From: Azotosporobacter soli
Lineage (GTDB): Bacteria; Bacillota; Negativicutes; SG130
Length of the DNA stretch: 64,000 nucleotides
Direction: 5' to 3'
Assembly (NCBI RefSeq): GCF_030542965.1
Contig: NZ_JAUAOA010000002.1
Coordinates: forward strand, 62,001 to 126,000
Made by a program: the position numbers and the translations under genes. Under the pieces are notes generated by a model. The model saw only the letters and a list, made by a program, of their open reading frames with translations. It was not told the origin of the DNA and did no database searches. The first letter of the stretch is position 1, and each line of letters starts with the position of its first letter. Positions 8,919 through 17,100 of the stretch are shown piece after piece.

Positions 8919-10016
8919 TCACGGGCATAAAACAATGCTTCTCGCCCAAAGACAATCGCCGCAAGCCGGCGTTATCCCCCAGCAGTCAGCTTCGTTATCC
9001 TGCGACATAACGCAACCGTCAACCTGCGGACAATCGGTACAGGACGGATAGAGATTATTCCGCACCGTGTAGCGAAAAACGCGATAGGATGCTTCCGTCC
9101 ATATCTCTGACAGCGATTTCTCGTTCAGATTACCGAAGGACTGGGCCTTGACCTTTTTTTCACGCCCCATGATATAGCAGGTGTAATTGTGCAGAAACGC
9201 ATAACAAGGGCTGACTTCGCCCGTTGCCGAAATGACCATCGCCTTATCCTGCACGAATTTGCAGTCTCGCCACGAAGTGATTTCGAATTTCCCCATTGTC
9301 AAAATCGATAACATCGAAGCGTCGCTGCCGAATTTTTTCAGATCCGGCGTCGCTTCGCCATAGAGGATCTGCTCCTTCATGCTTTCATGGTAGGGCAACA
9401 GATTCGTAAGCAGCAGCTTATTGGCGCGCAATTCATTCGCCAGTCGGCGAATCGCCGGAATCTGCTGATAATTATCCTTCATCATCACAAACTCTACGCC
9501 AAGCAGCGGACGCATCTTTTTCTTCGCTTTCTTCATCGTCTGCAACATGCGTACCGCGTCCGTCACCTCGGTAAAGCCGGCTGCGCCGGGGCGAATTTGC
9601 TTGAAGGATTTCTCATCCGGCCCATCGAGCGAAACAAACAGCCATTCAAGCTCCAAATCAATCAAACGCTCGAGCATCGACGGCGTAAGCAGCGAACCAT
9701 TCGTAATCATTTCCGTTTTATAACCGTTTTTTTTGCAAAGCGCGAGCATTGCGAGAATATCAGGGTGAAGCAGCGATTCGCCAAAACCGCCAAAATGAAT
9801 GGTTTTAATGTCGGGAAATTCCTGCGCATCGGCAAGCAGTTTTTCAAACAGCGCGAACGGCATGTATTCATCTTTTTCGCGCCAGGAATGTCGAATACAG
9901 GTAATGCAACTGAAATTGCAGGCAGAGGTAACTTCCAAGTACAGCTTGCGCGCATCGTTTCGTTTCGGCAAAAGAATTGTTTCTTCCCCGGTATTCCAAC
10001 GGACGCATTCTTCCAT
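8919..10016 (-). CDS. Radical SAM/SPASM protein, resembles tungsten-cofactor oxidoreductase maturase
   Basis: 365 residues. CNFSCITC near residue 33 is the CxxxCxxC radical SAM cluster motif, followed by the glycine-rich FGGFGESLLHP. The C-terminal half is rich in cysteines (CKFVQ, SPCYAF, CTDCPQVDGC, CWGITPACGDCLW, LCP), as in SPASM proteins with auxiliary clusters. The ending GDCLWARSIVLCP and the opening ARKLYLEVTSACNFSC recall the maturases found beside tungsten aldehyde oxidoreductases. No such tungsten enzyme is visible here; the mop operon is 3 kb away. Start at 10016 has GGAGG 9 nt upstream. The radical SAM assignment is firm, the maturase subclass is from memory. Confidence 0.8.
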   Translation of the reverse strand: MEECVRWNTGEETILLPKRNDARKLYLEVTSACNFSCITCIRHSWREKDEYMPFALFEKLLADAQEFPDIKTIHFGGFGESLLHPDILAMLALCKKNGYKTEMITNGSLLTPSMLERLIDLELEWLFVSLDGPDEKSFKQIRPGAAGFTEVTDAVRMLQTMKKAKKKMRPLLGVEFVMMKDNYQQIPAIRRLANELRANKLLLTNLLPYHESMKEQILYGEATPDLKKFGSDASMLSILTMGKFEITSWRDCKFVQDKAMVISATGEVSPCYAFLHNYTCYIMGREKKVKAQSFGNLNEKSLSEIWTEASYRVFRYTVRNNLYPSCTDCPQVDGCVMSQDNEADCWGITPACGDCLWARSIVLCP

Positions 10017-10054
10017 CGCCAGCGGCCTCCTCTATTTTCAGCATCGTCTGCAGC

Positions 10055-11725
10055 TTATTTCATTTCGGCTTGCTTTGCCAATTCAGCCGTCTGATAGCCG
10101 CTCCCCTTAGCAATCACATATTCCACGACAACAAGCTCATGCAATTTTTCCGCCTGTACCTGATAAGGATCATTAGACAAAATCACCAGTTCCGCCAGTT
10201 TCCCTTTTTCCAGCGACCCTTTGTCATCTTCTTCAAACCCGCTATATGCCGCATTAATCGTAACCATCTTCAGCGCTTCGCGAAGCGGCAACCGTTCTTC
10301 AACGACCGGATGGTTGAGCGCCCAGTAGACGCCCAGCAGTGCATCATAGGGACTCACCGGGCTATCCGATCCGCCTACCATTACAACCCCTTTTTCGTAA
10401 ATACTGCGATACGGATTGAATCGTTTCATTCTCGTTTTGCCATAACTTCGGCATAACTGTTTGAATTCCTTGTCGCTAAGATCAACAAACGCAGGCTGTA
10501 CCGAAGCAATGATGCCAGCCTGTTCCATACGCTCCAGCTGCGTCATCGTCGGCAATTCCAAGTGCTCGATGCGATGTCGCGCATCCTTCCTGGCACACTG
10601 CGCCTGCGCTTTTTCCATCGCGCACAGTACCGCTTCAATACCGGCTTCGCCCTCCGCATGAGCAGCAAACTGCAATTGGTTGCAATGCGCCGTCAAGATC
10701 AGCTTATCCCAGTATTCCTGCGTATGATTCAATAGTCCTTTGCTATTCAGTTGGTTCGTATACGGTTCAAACAGCGCCGCCGTATTGCTGCCGATTTCGC
10801 CATCCGCCTGCATGGCGCCGCAACCGCCCATCCTGGGCAACTTGCGCTGCAGCACTTTGGCAACATCATTTGACTGATCCCATGTTATGATATGCACCGG
10901 CAACTGCGGTTCCAGCATCTCCATCACTTCATCAATGTCGCATATGTCCATGCCGCCCTGCATGGTATGGATCGTCGTTACGCCATGTTGCAGCGCTCCA
11001 CAAGCAGCTTTTTTGATTCCGGCAATAAGTTCCAGCTGCGAAATGTTCGAAACTGCTTTACTATTAACCGTAATCGAAATCGGATCTCTTAACACGCCAT
11101 TCAGCAGACCGTTTTCAATGTCGGCTCCGTCATCCATTTCCGTTACTTGAAAATAGTCGATTGCACAGGAATTAAGATAGCTTTGATGCCAGGTATATTC
11201 AACAATAATGACCGGATGCACGGTTGTCGCCTCATCCAAATCCCAACGGTTCGGCACCCTGTCGTCGGTGAACTGCGTATCCTTCACGCCGAACATGATA
11301 ATCGGCTTGCCCGTAGGCGTTTGCCGCGCCCTTGCCGCAATCGCTTCAACCGCCTCTTCAATGGTCACAAAACCGCAACCCGAAATACCGGCATACGTAA
11401 TTCCGGTAAGATCCAGATGACTGTGGCAATCGCTGAATCCCGGCAATATGGTTTTGCCTGCCACATCATAACATTTCCAACCTCGTTGCAGCAGCTCGCT
11501 CATATCTTGTTGCGTTCCAACACTAACGATTCGTCCATCCTCAACGGCAATCGCGTTAGCGCGACTATCCTCGTTATCCATTGTGATTACATTGGCGTTG
11601 CTTAGCACATACCGCTTTGGCATGAGAATGCCGTGAGACAATTTTTCACAGCCCCTGCAAAAGGATAGTGAGGATGCGATTTTAGCAACAACATTTTTGA
11701 CTATTGTTCGCCATTTCATAGCCAT
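10055..11725 (-). CDS. YtcJ-type metal-dependent amidohydrolase
   Basis: 556 residues. The family core begins at MPKRYVLSNANVITMD, with the metal-binding GFSDCHSHLD, AHAEGEAGIEAVL, RIEHLELP and GGSDSPVSPYDALLG motifs of the Amidohydro_3 (YtcJ) group. These hydrolyse amide or related bonds of varied small molecules; the substrate is unknown. The 35-residue N-terminal extension is basic and partly hydrophobic. ATG 11725 (or 11719) is chosen because GGGAG/GGGGAG is correctly spaced, while no ribosome site precedes the internal MPKRY. It lies 41 nt after a ferredoxin gene and may be co-transcribed with the ArsR block. Confidence 0.8.
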   Translation of the reverse strand: MAMKWRTIVKNVVAKIASSLSFCRGCEKLSHGILMPKRYVLSNANVITMDNEDSRANAIAVEDGRIVSVGTQQDMSELLQRGWKCYDVAGKTILPGFSDCHSHLDLTGITYAGISGCGFVTIEEAVEAIAARARQTPTGKPIIMFGVKDTQFTDDRVPNRWDLDEATTVHPVIIVEYTWHQSYLNSCAIDYFQVTEMDDGADIENGLLNGVLRDPISITVNSKAVSNISQLELIAGIKKAACGALQHGVTTIHTMQGGMDICDIDEVMEMLEPQLPVHIITWDQSNDVAKVLQRKLPRMGGCGAMQADGEIGSNTAALFEPYTNQLNSKGLLNHTQEYWDKLILTAHCNQLQFAAHAEGEAGIEAVLCAMEKAQAQCARKDARHRIEHLELPTMTQLERMEQAGIIASVQPAFVDLSDKEFKQLCRSYGKTRMKRFNPYRSIYEKGVVMVGGSDSPVSPYDALLGVYWALNHPVVEERLPLREALKMVTINAAYSGFEEDDKGSLEKGKLAELVILSNDPYQVQAEKLHELVVVEYVIAKGSGYQTAELAKQAEMK

Positions 11726-11766
11726 CTCCCCACTCCCTCATGCAAATCGTACAAGACCTGTATCCG

Positions 11767-11997
11767 TTATGAGCAGCAGCCCGGCGAGATGTCGGCTCCC
11801 GTATCGCCCGCATATTCAATCGCGCCGGAAGGACATTTTTTCTGACAGCCCCGACAACCGTGGACACAGCCTACCGGCTTCACCACGACCGGCTTACCGG
11901 GCTTTTTTTCATACACGCCATTACGACAAAAGTTGATGCAAATTTCGCAAGCCGAGCATTTTTCTAAATCCACAACCGGATACCACGTTTCAGACAT
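11767..11997 (-). CDS. 4Fe-4S dicluster ferredoxin with CC tail
   Basis: 76 residues from ATG 11997 (GGGAG 8 nt upstream). First cluster motif CSACEICINFC, second CVHGCRGCQKKC, followed by a C-terminal GCC. It begins 26 nt after the ArsR stop and is the last clear member of the arsenic/lipoyl gene block. Probably a small electron carrier; the terminal Cys pair could alternatively bind a soft metal(loid). Confidence 0.85.
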   Translation of the reverse strand: MSETWYPVVDLEKCSACEICINFCRNGVYEKKPGKPVVVKPVGCVHGCRGCQKKCPSGAIEYAGDTGADISPGCCS

Positions 11998-12023
11998 CAA
12001 GTTCACTCCCTTTAAACAATTTA

Positions 12024-12347
12024 TCATTTTAAGAACTTCAGCAATTCCTGACTATGTCCGATTTGGTCGCTTAACGTCTTTTCCGCCGCGCTGATTAACG
12101 CTAACACCGAAGGATAGGAAATTTTATAAATGACTTTTTGCCCGTCTTTTCGCGATTCGATCAGTCCCTGCCGCTTCAAGACGCCAAGATGCTGCGAAAA
12201 GTTTGATTGTTCGATATCGATTTGCTCAATCATTTCACAGACGCATCGCTCACCGTCCGTAAGCATCAGCAAGATTTTGATTCGCGCCGGATGTCCAAGC
12301 GTTTTGAACAATTCTGCGGTCAGCTTGACTACTATATCTTCGGCCAT
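12024..12347 (-). CDS. arsR: ArsR-family metalloregulator
   Basis: 107 residues, a winged helix-turn-helix of the ArsR/SmtB family: LFKTLGHPARIKILLML, then ERCVCEMIEQIDIEQSNFSQHLGVLKRQGLI. The CVC pair in the recognition region matches the alpha-3 ELCVCD site that ArsR uses for As(III)/Sb(III). GGAGG precedes ATG 12347 by 9 nt. It follows the TauE permease gene by 72 nt and precedes a ferredoxin by 26 nt. It probably represses this block and the arsDA genes at 18-20 kb in the absence of arsenite (inference). Confidence 0.85.
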   Translation of the reverse strand: MAEDIVVKLTAELFKTLGHPARIKILLMLTDGERCVCEMIEQIDIEQSNFSQHLGVLKRQGLIESRKDGQKVIYKISYPSVLALISAAEKTLSDQIGHSQELLKFLK

Positions 12348-12419
12348 GCCGTCAATCCTCCTACTTAAGTTTGAATAAAAGCGCTGCCGTCTTCCTCGTT
12401 ATCCACGACAAACTACAAT

Positions 12420-13151
12420 CTAGCGCAGCATCGTATAAATTTTATACAGCGTCATAGCCACGATAAGAATTCCAAACATCTGTTTTATCTTATCACTCGG
12501 CAGATAGACGCTGCTCAAGCGCGCCCCGGCAAAAGAACCAATCGCACCGACAACGAGCAGAACGCCAGTCAGGCTCATATCGAACTGCGCAGTCGGTAAA
12601 TGCGGAATCAGCGACGAAAACGATGGAAATGTCACAGCCACCGCGTTAATACCGGCGGCCTTTTTTGCTTCAAATCCGAGAATGATCAGCGTCGGCATCA
12701 GCAAAAAACCTGGCCCAACGCCTAAGAATCCGCTCAGGATGGAAATCGGCACGGCAAACAGACACGCCAGTTTTAAGTTTTCTTCGACGATTCCGCTCGT
12801 CGTCTTCCTGAATAATTTGTAGGCTAAAAAAATCACCGATGCCAGGTAGGCATACCAAACATAGGCGGGCGTCGCTGTCTGTACCAGATAAGCGCCGAGC
12901 GGAGCCGAAAGCGTCGTCACAATCGACAGAATTCCCGCCTTACGCCAATCGATATGCCCGCCCATCGCAAAACCAAGCGCAGCGAAGATTGCCGTAAGGC
13001 CGTTTAATAGCAGGCTCACCGGTTGAACCTGATGCACAAGATCCGGCATAAACAAGCCCAGGAACGGCACTGCCGCAAATGCAACGCCCAGCCCCAGCAT
13101 ACCGGAAATAATCGCTAGCAGGAACAAGCCGCCAACCATTAGCAAACTCAT
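12420..13151 (-). CDS. TauE/SafE-family permease
   Basis: 243 residues with about eight hydrophobic segments and the family glycine signatures GMLGLGVAFAAVPFLGLFMP and GFLGVGPGFLLMPTLI. The family exports sulfite, sulfoacetate, thiosulfate or related anions across the inner membrane. It is 45 nt after a DGC protein gene, at the end of the lipoyl operon and next to arsR. No ArsB or Acr3 gene is close to arsDA, so this is a candidate for the missing anion permease; that link is inference only. Confidence 0.85.
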   Translation of the reverse strand: MSLLMVGGLFLLAIISGMLGLGVAFAAVPFLGLFMPDLVHQVQPVSLLLNGLTAIFAALGFAMGGHIDWRKAGILSIVTTLSAPLGAYLVQTATPAYVWYAYLASVIFLAYKLFRKTTSGIVEENLKLACLFAVPISILSGFLGVGPGFLLMPTLIILGFEAKKAAGINAVAVTFPSFSSLIPHLPTAQFDMSLTGVLLVVGAIGSFAGARLSSVYLPSDKIKQMFGILIVAMTLYKIYTMLR

Positions 13152-13196
13152 ACCGCCACCCCTTTTCTCCGCGACGCGATCTCCCTCGTACGCAGT

Positions 13197-13622
13197 TTAT
13201 TTTACTTGTTCTGCTTTGATCAGCACATCATATTCTTCACTGATTGCAAGCGTCGTCTTGTCAATCATCTTTTGATGTTCCGCTGTCAGATCGCGCGTCG
13301 ACAGCGCCGGGCCCTCTGCCATTTCATCGCCGATCAAATCCGAAACCAGAATCGCCGCGCTCACCGCGCCGCTGTATTTCTCGATTGCCCGTCTGGCGCA
13401 AGCCTTATTGCAGCCGTCAACCGCAATCGTCGGAAACTCCTTGGCAAACGTTCTTTCTTCCTGCCCGCCGGCCAGAAAGAGCGGCAGGCAAATCGTCACC
13501 GTTTTGTCCGGTTGGATTTCGTCCATGATTTTGCGAGTCGCCAGGCGCGAAATCGTGCCGCCCAGACATTCTTCGCCGCTGCAGGACACTACGCCGAATT
13601 TAACTTCTCGTGCTTCACTCAT
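13197..13622 (-). CDS. DGC-domain putative zinc-binding protein
   Basis: 141 residues. VVSCSGEECLGG near the N-terminus and the family signature AVDGCNKACARRAIE near residue 71 define the DGC group (conserved cysteines, presumed zinc binding, function unknown). Third of three related proteins encoded in tandem, starting 2 nt before the end of the previous gene region (ATG 13622, GAGAGGGGCGATAGC). A soft-metal or persulfide thiol role is possible. Confidence 0.8.
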   Translation of the reverse strand: MSEAREVKFGVVSCSGEECLGGTISRLATRKIMDEIQPDKTVTICLPLFLAGGQEERTFAKEFPTIAVDGCNKACARRAIEKYSGAVSAAILVSDLIGDEMAEGPALSTRDLTAEHQKMIDKTTLAISEEYDVLIKAEQVK

Positions 13623-13623
13623 G

Positions 13624-14034
13624 CTATCGCCCCTCTCCTGCCACTTCGCGCACCTTGGCTTCCAGTCTGGCCGCGATGTCGTCCACGATCGTCCAGCCGC
13701 CTTCGGTCAGTGCCGTAGCGGTACCCGGCTGCACGCCTCTATGTTCCTTGACGACGTCGAGAACCTTAAACCGTTCTTTGACATCGCCGCCCATTGCAGC
13801 AACGCTTTTCGCCGCGCAAAGCATCGGACAGCCGTCGATCGTCAGACAAGGCTGCTCAGCAATGCGCATTTTCGCTTCCTTATCCCCGGTGACGAGATAG
13901 GCCAGGCAAATCGTCTCCGCTTGCTCCGGGCAAAGCTTCGTCACTGTCTGCAGCGTGGCTTCCCTTGACATCAGGCCATACACTTTGCCCATGCCGCTGC
14001 AGGGTATGATCTTGACTTTGCTGTTATTTGACAT
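13624..14034 (-). CDS. DGC-domain putative zinc-binding protein
   Basis: 136 residues from ATG 14034 (GGTGG upstream), overlapping the stop of the preceding gene by 11 nt, so translation is coupled. IIPCSGMGKVYG, CLAYLVTGD and TIDGCPMLCAAK are the DGC-family cysteine motifs. Paralogue of the flanking 13197-13622 protein and of the N-terminal half of 14024-14887. Function unknown. Confidence 0.8.
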   Translation of the reverse strand: MSNNSKVKIIPCSGMGKVYGLMSREATLQTVTKLCPEQAETICLAYLVTGDKEAKMRIAEQPCLTIDGCPMLCAAKSVAAMGGDVKERFKVLDVVKEHRGVQPGTATALTEGGWTIVDDIAARLEAKVREVAGEGR

Positions 14035-14887
14035 GAAAATCATCCACCTTTTTCTTCAGAATCTTCATGTAACCCTCGGTCGTCAATAGAAAATCCACTT
14101 CCTCGGCAAAATTCGTCAGCTCCAGTTCGGCGATCCAGCCTTTTTCATAAGGACTCTGATTGATAAACTCCGGCGCGCTGGCCAGTTCCGCATTCACTGC
14201 GACGACTTTGCCGCTGACCGGGCAGATGACTTCAAAAACCGCTTTGCCGGATTCGATGACGCCCGCCTCGTCAAACTGTTCTAACTCGCTATCAAGATTC
14301 GGCGGCGTGAAGAACATGATATCCGACAAACTTTGCTGCACATAATCGGTCACGCCGATCCGCGCCCGGTTGCCGCTGACCTGCAGCCAGCAATCGTTTT
14401 CCGTAAAATAAAAACCTTCGGTCGGCACGCGAAAGATGAACTTGTCTCTCGTATAAACCGCAAAATCATTCGGCGTCTGATAAACCGTTTCTGCGCCGCT
14501 GTCTTCTTTTGCCGTTTCCGTTTCTTTGCTCAGTTCTGCTGCCAGTTCAACGGCCAGTTTCCGTTCTGCTTCGCTCAGACGAAGCGTGTCTGTCGGCAAA
14601 ACGCAGCCGCGCTCTTTCGCTTCTGCGCTGACGGTCATTTTTTTTTGGATCTTCAGGTTTTTTGCTGCAGCCAGCTTGCTGGCGCAGCGCATGCCGCAGC
14701 CGTCGATAACAAGCAGCGGGTTTTCTTTGACGCTTGTATCATATTTGCTCTCCGCCACCTGATAGAGCACCGGGCAAATCAAATCGCTTTCCGTCTTTTC
14801 GCAGATGGCAAGCGCAATTTCCTTCGTGATTTGTCCGGCGCACTTATCGAGTCCGTTGCAGGGCAGCACCGCATACTTGCTACTCAT
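14024..14887 (-). CDS. Fusion of DGC domain with GcvH-like lipoyl carrier domain
   Basis: About 287 residues. Residues 1-115 form a DGC domain (VLPCNGLDKCAGQ, VIDGCGMRCASK). After a charged linker, residues about 160-285 resemble glycine-cleavage H protein: NDCWLQVSGNRARIGVTDYVQ, then ESGKAVFEVICPVSGKVVAVN, where the lysine occupies the lipoylated position (ESVKA in GcvH), then SPYEKGWIAELE. It is therefore probably lipoylated by the ligase at 17101 and reoxidised by the E3 at 15580. No glycine-cleavage P or T protein is present. ATG 14887 overlaps the ferredoxin stop codon (ATGAGTAG). The fusion looks unusual. Confidence 0.85.
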   Translation of the reverse strand: MSSKYAVLPCNGLDKCAGQITKEIALAICEKTESDLICPVLYQVAESKYDTSVKENPLLVIDGCGMRCASKLAAAKNLKIQKKMTVSAEAKERGCVLPTDTLRLSEAERKLAVELAAELSKETETAKEDSGAETVYQTPNDFAVYTRDKFIFRVPTEGFYFTENDCWLQVSGNRARIGVTDYVQQSLSDIMFFTPPNLDSELEQFDEAGVIESGKAVFEVICPVSGKVVAVNAELASAPEFINQSPYEKGWIAELELTNFAEEVDFLLTTEGYMKILKKKVDDFHVK

Positions 14888-15173
14888 GCCCCTCACCCCC
14901 GCCGCGAATCTCCTTGATATGCTTCGATACGTCCGCTTTGTTCGGGAACGTCAGCGCGTCCGGGCCGCAGGTCTTGCCGCAGGCGCGGCAAAAAACGACG
15001 CAATTGTTCGGATTGGCGACGACTAATTTCTTTTCTTCATTTTCACGCTTCTCATAGACTTTATGCGGACAAAAGTCAAAGCATTCCATGCAGTAGTCGC
15101 ATTTTGAATAATCGATCGTCGGTTTCCAGTCAATCTTGTCACGCGCTACGCCCATGAAAGTTTCTTCGCTCAT
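14880..15173 (-). CDS. 4Fe-4S ferredoxin
   Basis: 97 residues. CDYCMECFDFCPHKV and CVVFCRACGKTCGPDAL are two cysteine clusters of a dicluster ferredoxin. Follows the HdrA-N-like gene by 2 nt and overlaps the DGC-H fusion by 8 nt, so it belongs to one translationally coupled operon. Likely shuttles electrons between the flavin enzyme, HdrA-like protein and the lipoyl carrier (inference). Confidence 0.85.
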   Translation of the reverse strand: MSEETFMGVARDKIDWKPTIDYSKCDYCMECFDFCPHKVYEKRENEEKKLVVANPNNCVVFCRACGKTCGPDALTFPNKADVSKHIKEIRGGGEGHE

Positions 15174-15175
15174 TT

Positions 15176-15553
15176 TTATTCAACCCCCATTTCTTCAAGC
15201 GCTTTTTCTACTTTTTTCACTGCATCCTGCGTGTTCATATCGCGAATGTCGAGCGCCACCAAATCTTTCGTTATATCCAGCCCCGCTTCTTTAAAAGCAT
15301 CGCGAAACATTTTCATCTGCATGTTTTTCGCGCATGCGCCGATGACCATCGGTCGATCCGCCTTTAACAGGTCTGCCAGAAAACGATCGCCGTCTTCTTC
15401 GCACAGTTGCGGATGAATGAAGCCGTATTCCACCGGCAGTTCGACGCGTACCTGATTGATAAAGTCCCAGATATCCATTTGGCTAAAGCCGGGGCATTTG
15501 CCCGTGCACACGCACATGATAAAACCGGGACGTTTTTTTTCTGCTGTTTCCAT
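15176..15553 (-). CDS. HdrA N-terminal-domain-like protein
   Basis: 125 residues from ATG 15553 (GAGGGGG 9 nt upstream). The opening GFIMCVCTGKCPGF, the central HPQLCEEDGDRFLADLL and PMVIGACAKNMQMKMFRDAF match the N-terminal domain of heterodisulfide reductase HdrA, without its FAD and ferredoxin parts. In HdrA this region binds an Fe-S cluster. It lies between the lipoamide dehydrogenase and a ferredoxin, fitting a disulfide/dithiol redox module. Homology is judged by eye. Confidence 0.6.
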   Translation of the reverse strand: METAEKKRPGFIMCVCTGKCPGFSQMDIWDFINQVRVELPVEYGFIHPQLCEEDGDRFLADLLKADRPMVIGACAKNMQMKMFRDAFKEAGLDITKDLVALDIRDMNTQDAVKKVEKALEEMGVE

Positions 15554-15579
15554 TTTAGTATCCCCCTCTAATTTATGCA

Positions 15580-16962
15580 TTATTTATGAATAGCCCTGCC
15601 GATCGCATCGGCGCAGGCTTCCATTACCGCTTCACTGAGCGTCGGGTGCGGATGCACCAGATCGGCCAGCACGTCCGCCTTCAGTCCAAGCGCTACCGCC
15701 AGCGTCAGTTCCGAAATCAGTTCCGTCGCCTCTGCGCCAAGAATTTGCGCGCCTAAGATGACCTGCGTCTTCTGATCGGTCACCACTTTGACCAAGCCGT
15801 CGCGTTCGCCCAGCGCCAAGGCGCGTCCATTGTTGCGAAACAGGAAGCGACCGACGCGAACCTCATATCCGGCCGCAATCGCTTCGCCTTCATTCAGACC
15901 GACCGTTGCCAGTTCCGGCTGGATGTAAACGCAGGCCGGGATCGTCTGCGGCGTAAGCGAAGCAGAAAAACCCAACGCATTTTCAACTGCAGCTTTTCCT
16001 TCCGCATACGCCTTATGCGCCAGAAGTCGGCCGCCGGTCACGTCGCCTGCCGCATAAATGCCGGGAATGCTGGTCTCAAAACGTTCATCGACCAGCAGCG
16101 CACCTGACGGAGAGACCGCCGCGCCAAGCGCTATGAGTTCCGCCGGCACGGACGGTTTGCGACCGGCAGCCAACAGCACATGGCTGGCCTCCAGAGACAC
16201 TTCTTTGTCGCCAACAGCAAACGTCAGCACCGCGCCGCCTTCGTGCGGCTTTATTTCTCTGACGCTTGCCGCAGTCTGTATTTGCACGCCCTGCCTTTTC
16301 AAAAGTTTCAGGACTTCCCCCGCCATTTCGGCATCTTCCTGCGGCAAGACCTGTTCGGCCATTTCAAGCACCGTTACCTTGCTTCCAAGGCCGCTGAACA
16401 TTTGGGCAAATTCAAGACCGATCGCGCCGCCGCCGATAATCGCCAGACTCGTCGGCGTTTCCGTCAACGACAGCAATTCGTCGCTTGTCATGGCCAGCTC
16501 CGCGCCGGGAATAGCCGGACGTACCGAAGCCGATCCTGTCGCGACAAGGATTTTTTTACAGCGCAGGACAGCGGTATCTTCAAGCATTTCCACTTTTACT
16601 TCCTCTGGACTGACAATGCTGCCGCGTCCGCGAAAGACGCGAATCTTATCGTTTTTCAACAAATGTTCCACGCCCAGACGCAGGCTCTTGATCACCCGCT
16701 CTTTGCGGCTGTGCGCGGTCGGCCAGATTACGAGCGGCGCTTGCTCCGTCACGCCGAATTCCTTTCCCTTGCGCCCGAGTACGGCCAGTTCCACCGTGCG
16801 CAGCAACGCTTTCGTCGGAATACAGCCGCGATTCAGGCAAACGCCGCCGAACTCATCCTGCTCGACAATCGCAACCGTTGCTCCGAGTTGCTCCGCACGG
16901 ATCGCCGCCAAATAGCCCGCTGGTCCGCCGCCGAGAATCACAATTTCATAGATCGCGTTCAT
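15580..16962 (-). CDS. lpdA: Dihydrolipoyl dehydrogenase (E3)
   Basis: 460 residues, the usual E3 length. FAD site VILGGGPAGYLAAIRAEQLG, redox disulfide GGVCLNRGCIPTKALL, NAD site AIIGGGAIGLEFAQMF, second FAD motif YAAGDVTGG, and the C-terminal dimer-interface HPHPTLSEAVMEA with the active-site His-Glu pair. It oxidises protein-bound dihydrolipoamide with NAD+. First gene of the operon; no E1/E2 or gcvPT genes nearby, so its partner is most likely the DGC-H fusion at 14024. ATG 16962 follows GAGGTGGGTG. Confidence 0.93.
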   Translation of the reverse strand: MNAIYEIVILGGGPAGYLAAIRAEQLGATVAIVEQDEFGGVCLNRGCIPTKALLRTVELAVLGRKGKEFGVTEQAPLVIWPTAHSRKERVIKSLRLGVEHLLKNDKIRVFRGRGSIVSPEEVKVEMLEDTAVLRCKKILVATGSASVRPAIPGAELAMTSDELLSLTETPTSLAIIGGGAIGLEFAQMFSGLGSKVTVLEMAEQVLPQEDAEMAGEVLKLLKRQGVQIQTAASVREIKPHEGGAVLTFAVGDKEVSLEASHVLLAAGRKPSVPAELIALGAAVSPSGALLVDERFETSIPGIYAAGDVTGGRLLAHKAYAEGKAAVENALGFSASLTPQTIPACVYIQPELATVGLNEGEAIAAGYEVRVGRFLFRNNGRALALGERDGLVKVVTDQKTQVILGAQILGAEATELISELTLAVALGLKADVLADLVHPHPTLSEAVMEACADAIGRAIHK

Positions 16963-16985
16963 TTTTCACCCACCTCAAATAGCGC

Positions 16986-17014
16986 TTGCTTATTATATGA
17001 CAAATTTATAAAAT
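16986..17014 (+). promoter_or_regulatory. Candidate sigma-70 promoter for lplA
   Basis: TTGCTT at 16986-16991 and TAAAAT at 17009-17014 are separated by 17 nt, in the 138-nt gap between the divergent lpdA and lplA genes. Seen by eye only. Confidence 0.45.
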
Positions 17015-17100
17015 AGTAATGTAACTGTTTCCAGTATATGTCCGATTCATTTCTCCGTCAACCGTTTCTCCCCTATCAATTACCGCAAAGGAGAGTAGAC

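Noticed and set aside
14024-14887. Glycine cleavage H protein of a normal GCS
   Set aside because: No gcvP or gcvT nearby and the lipoyl domain is fused to DGC; a different role is more likely.
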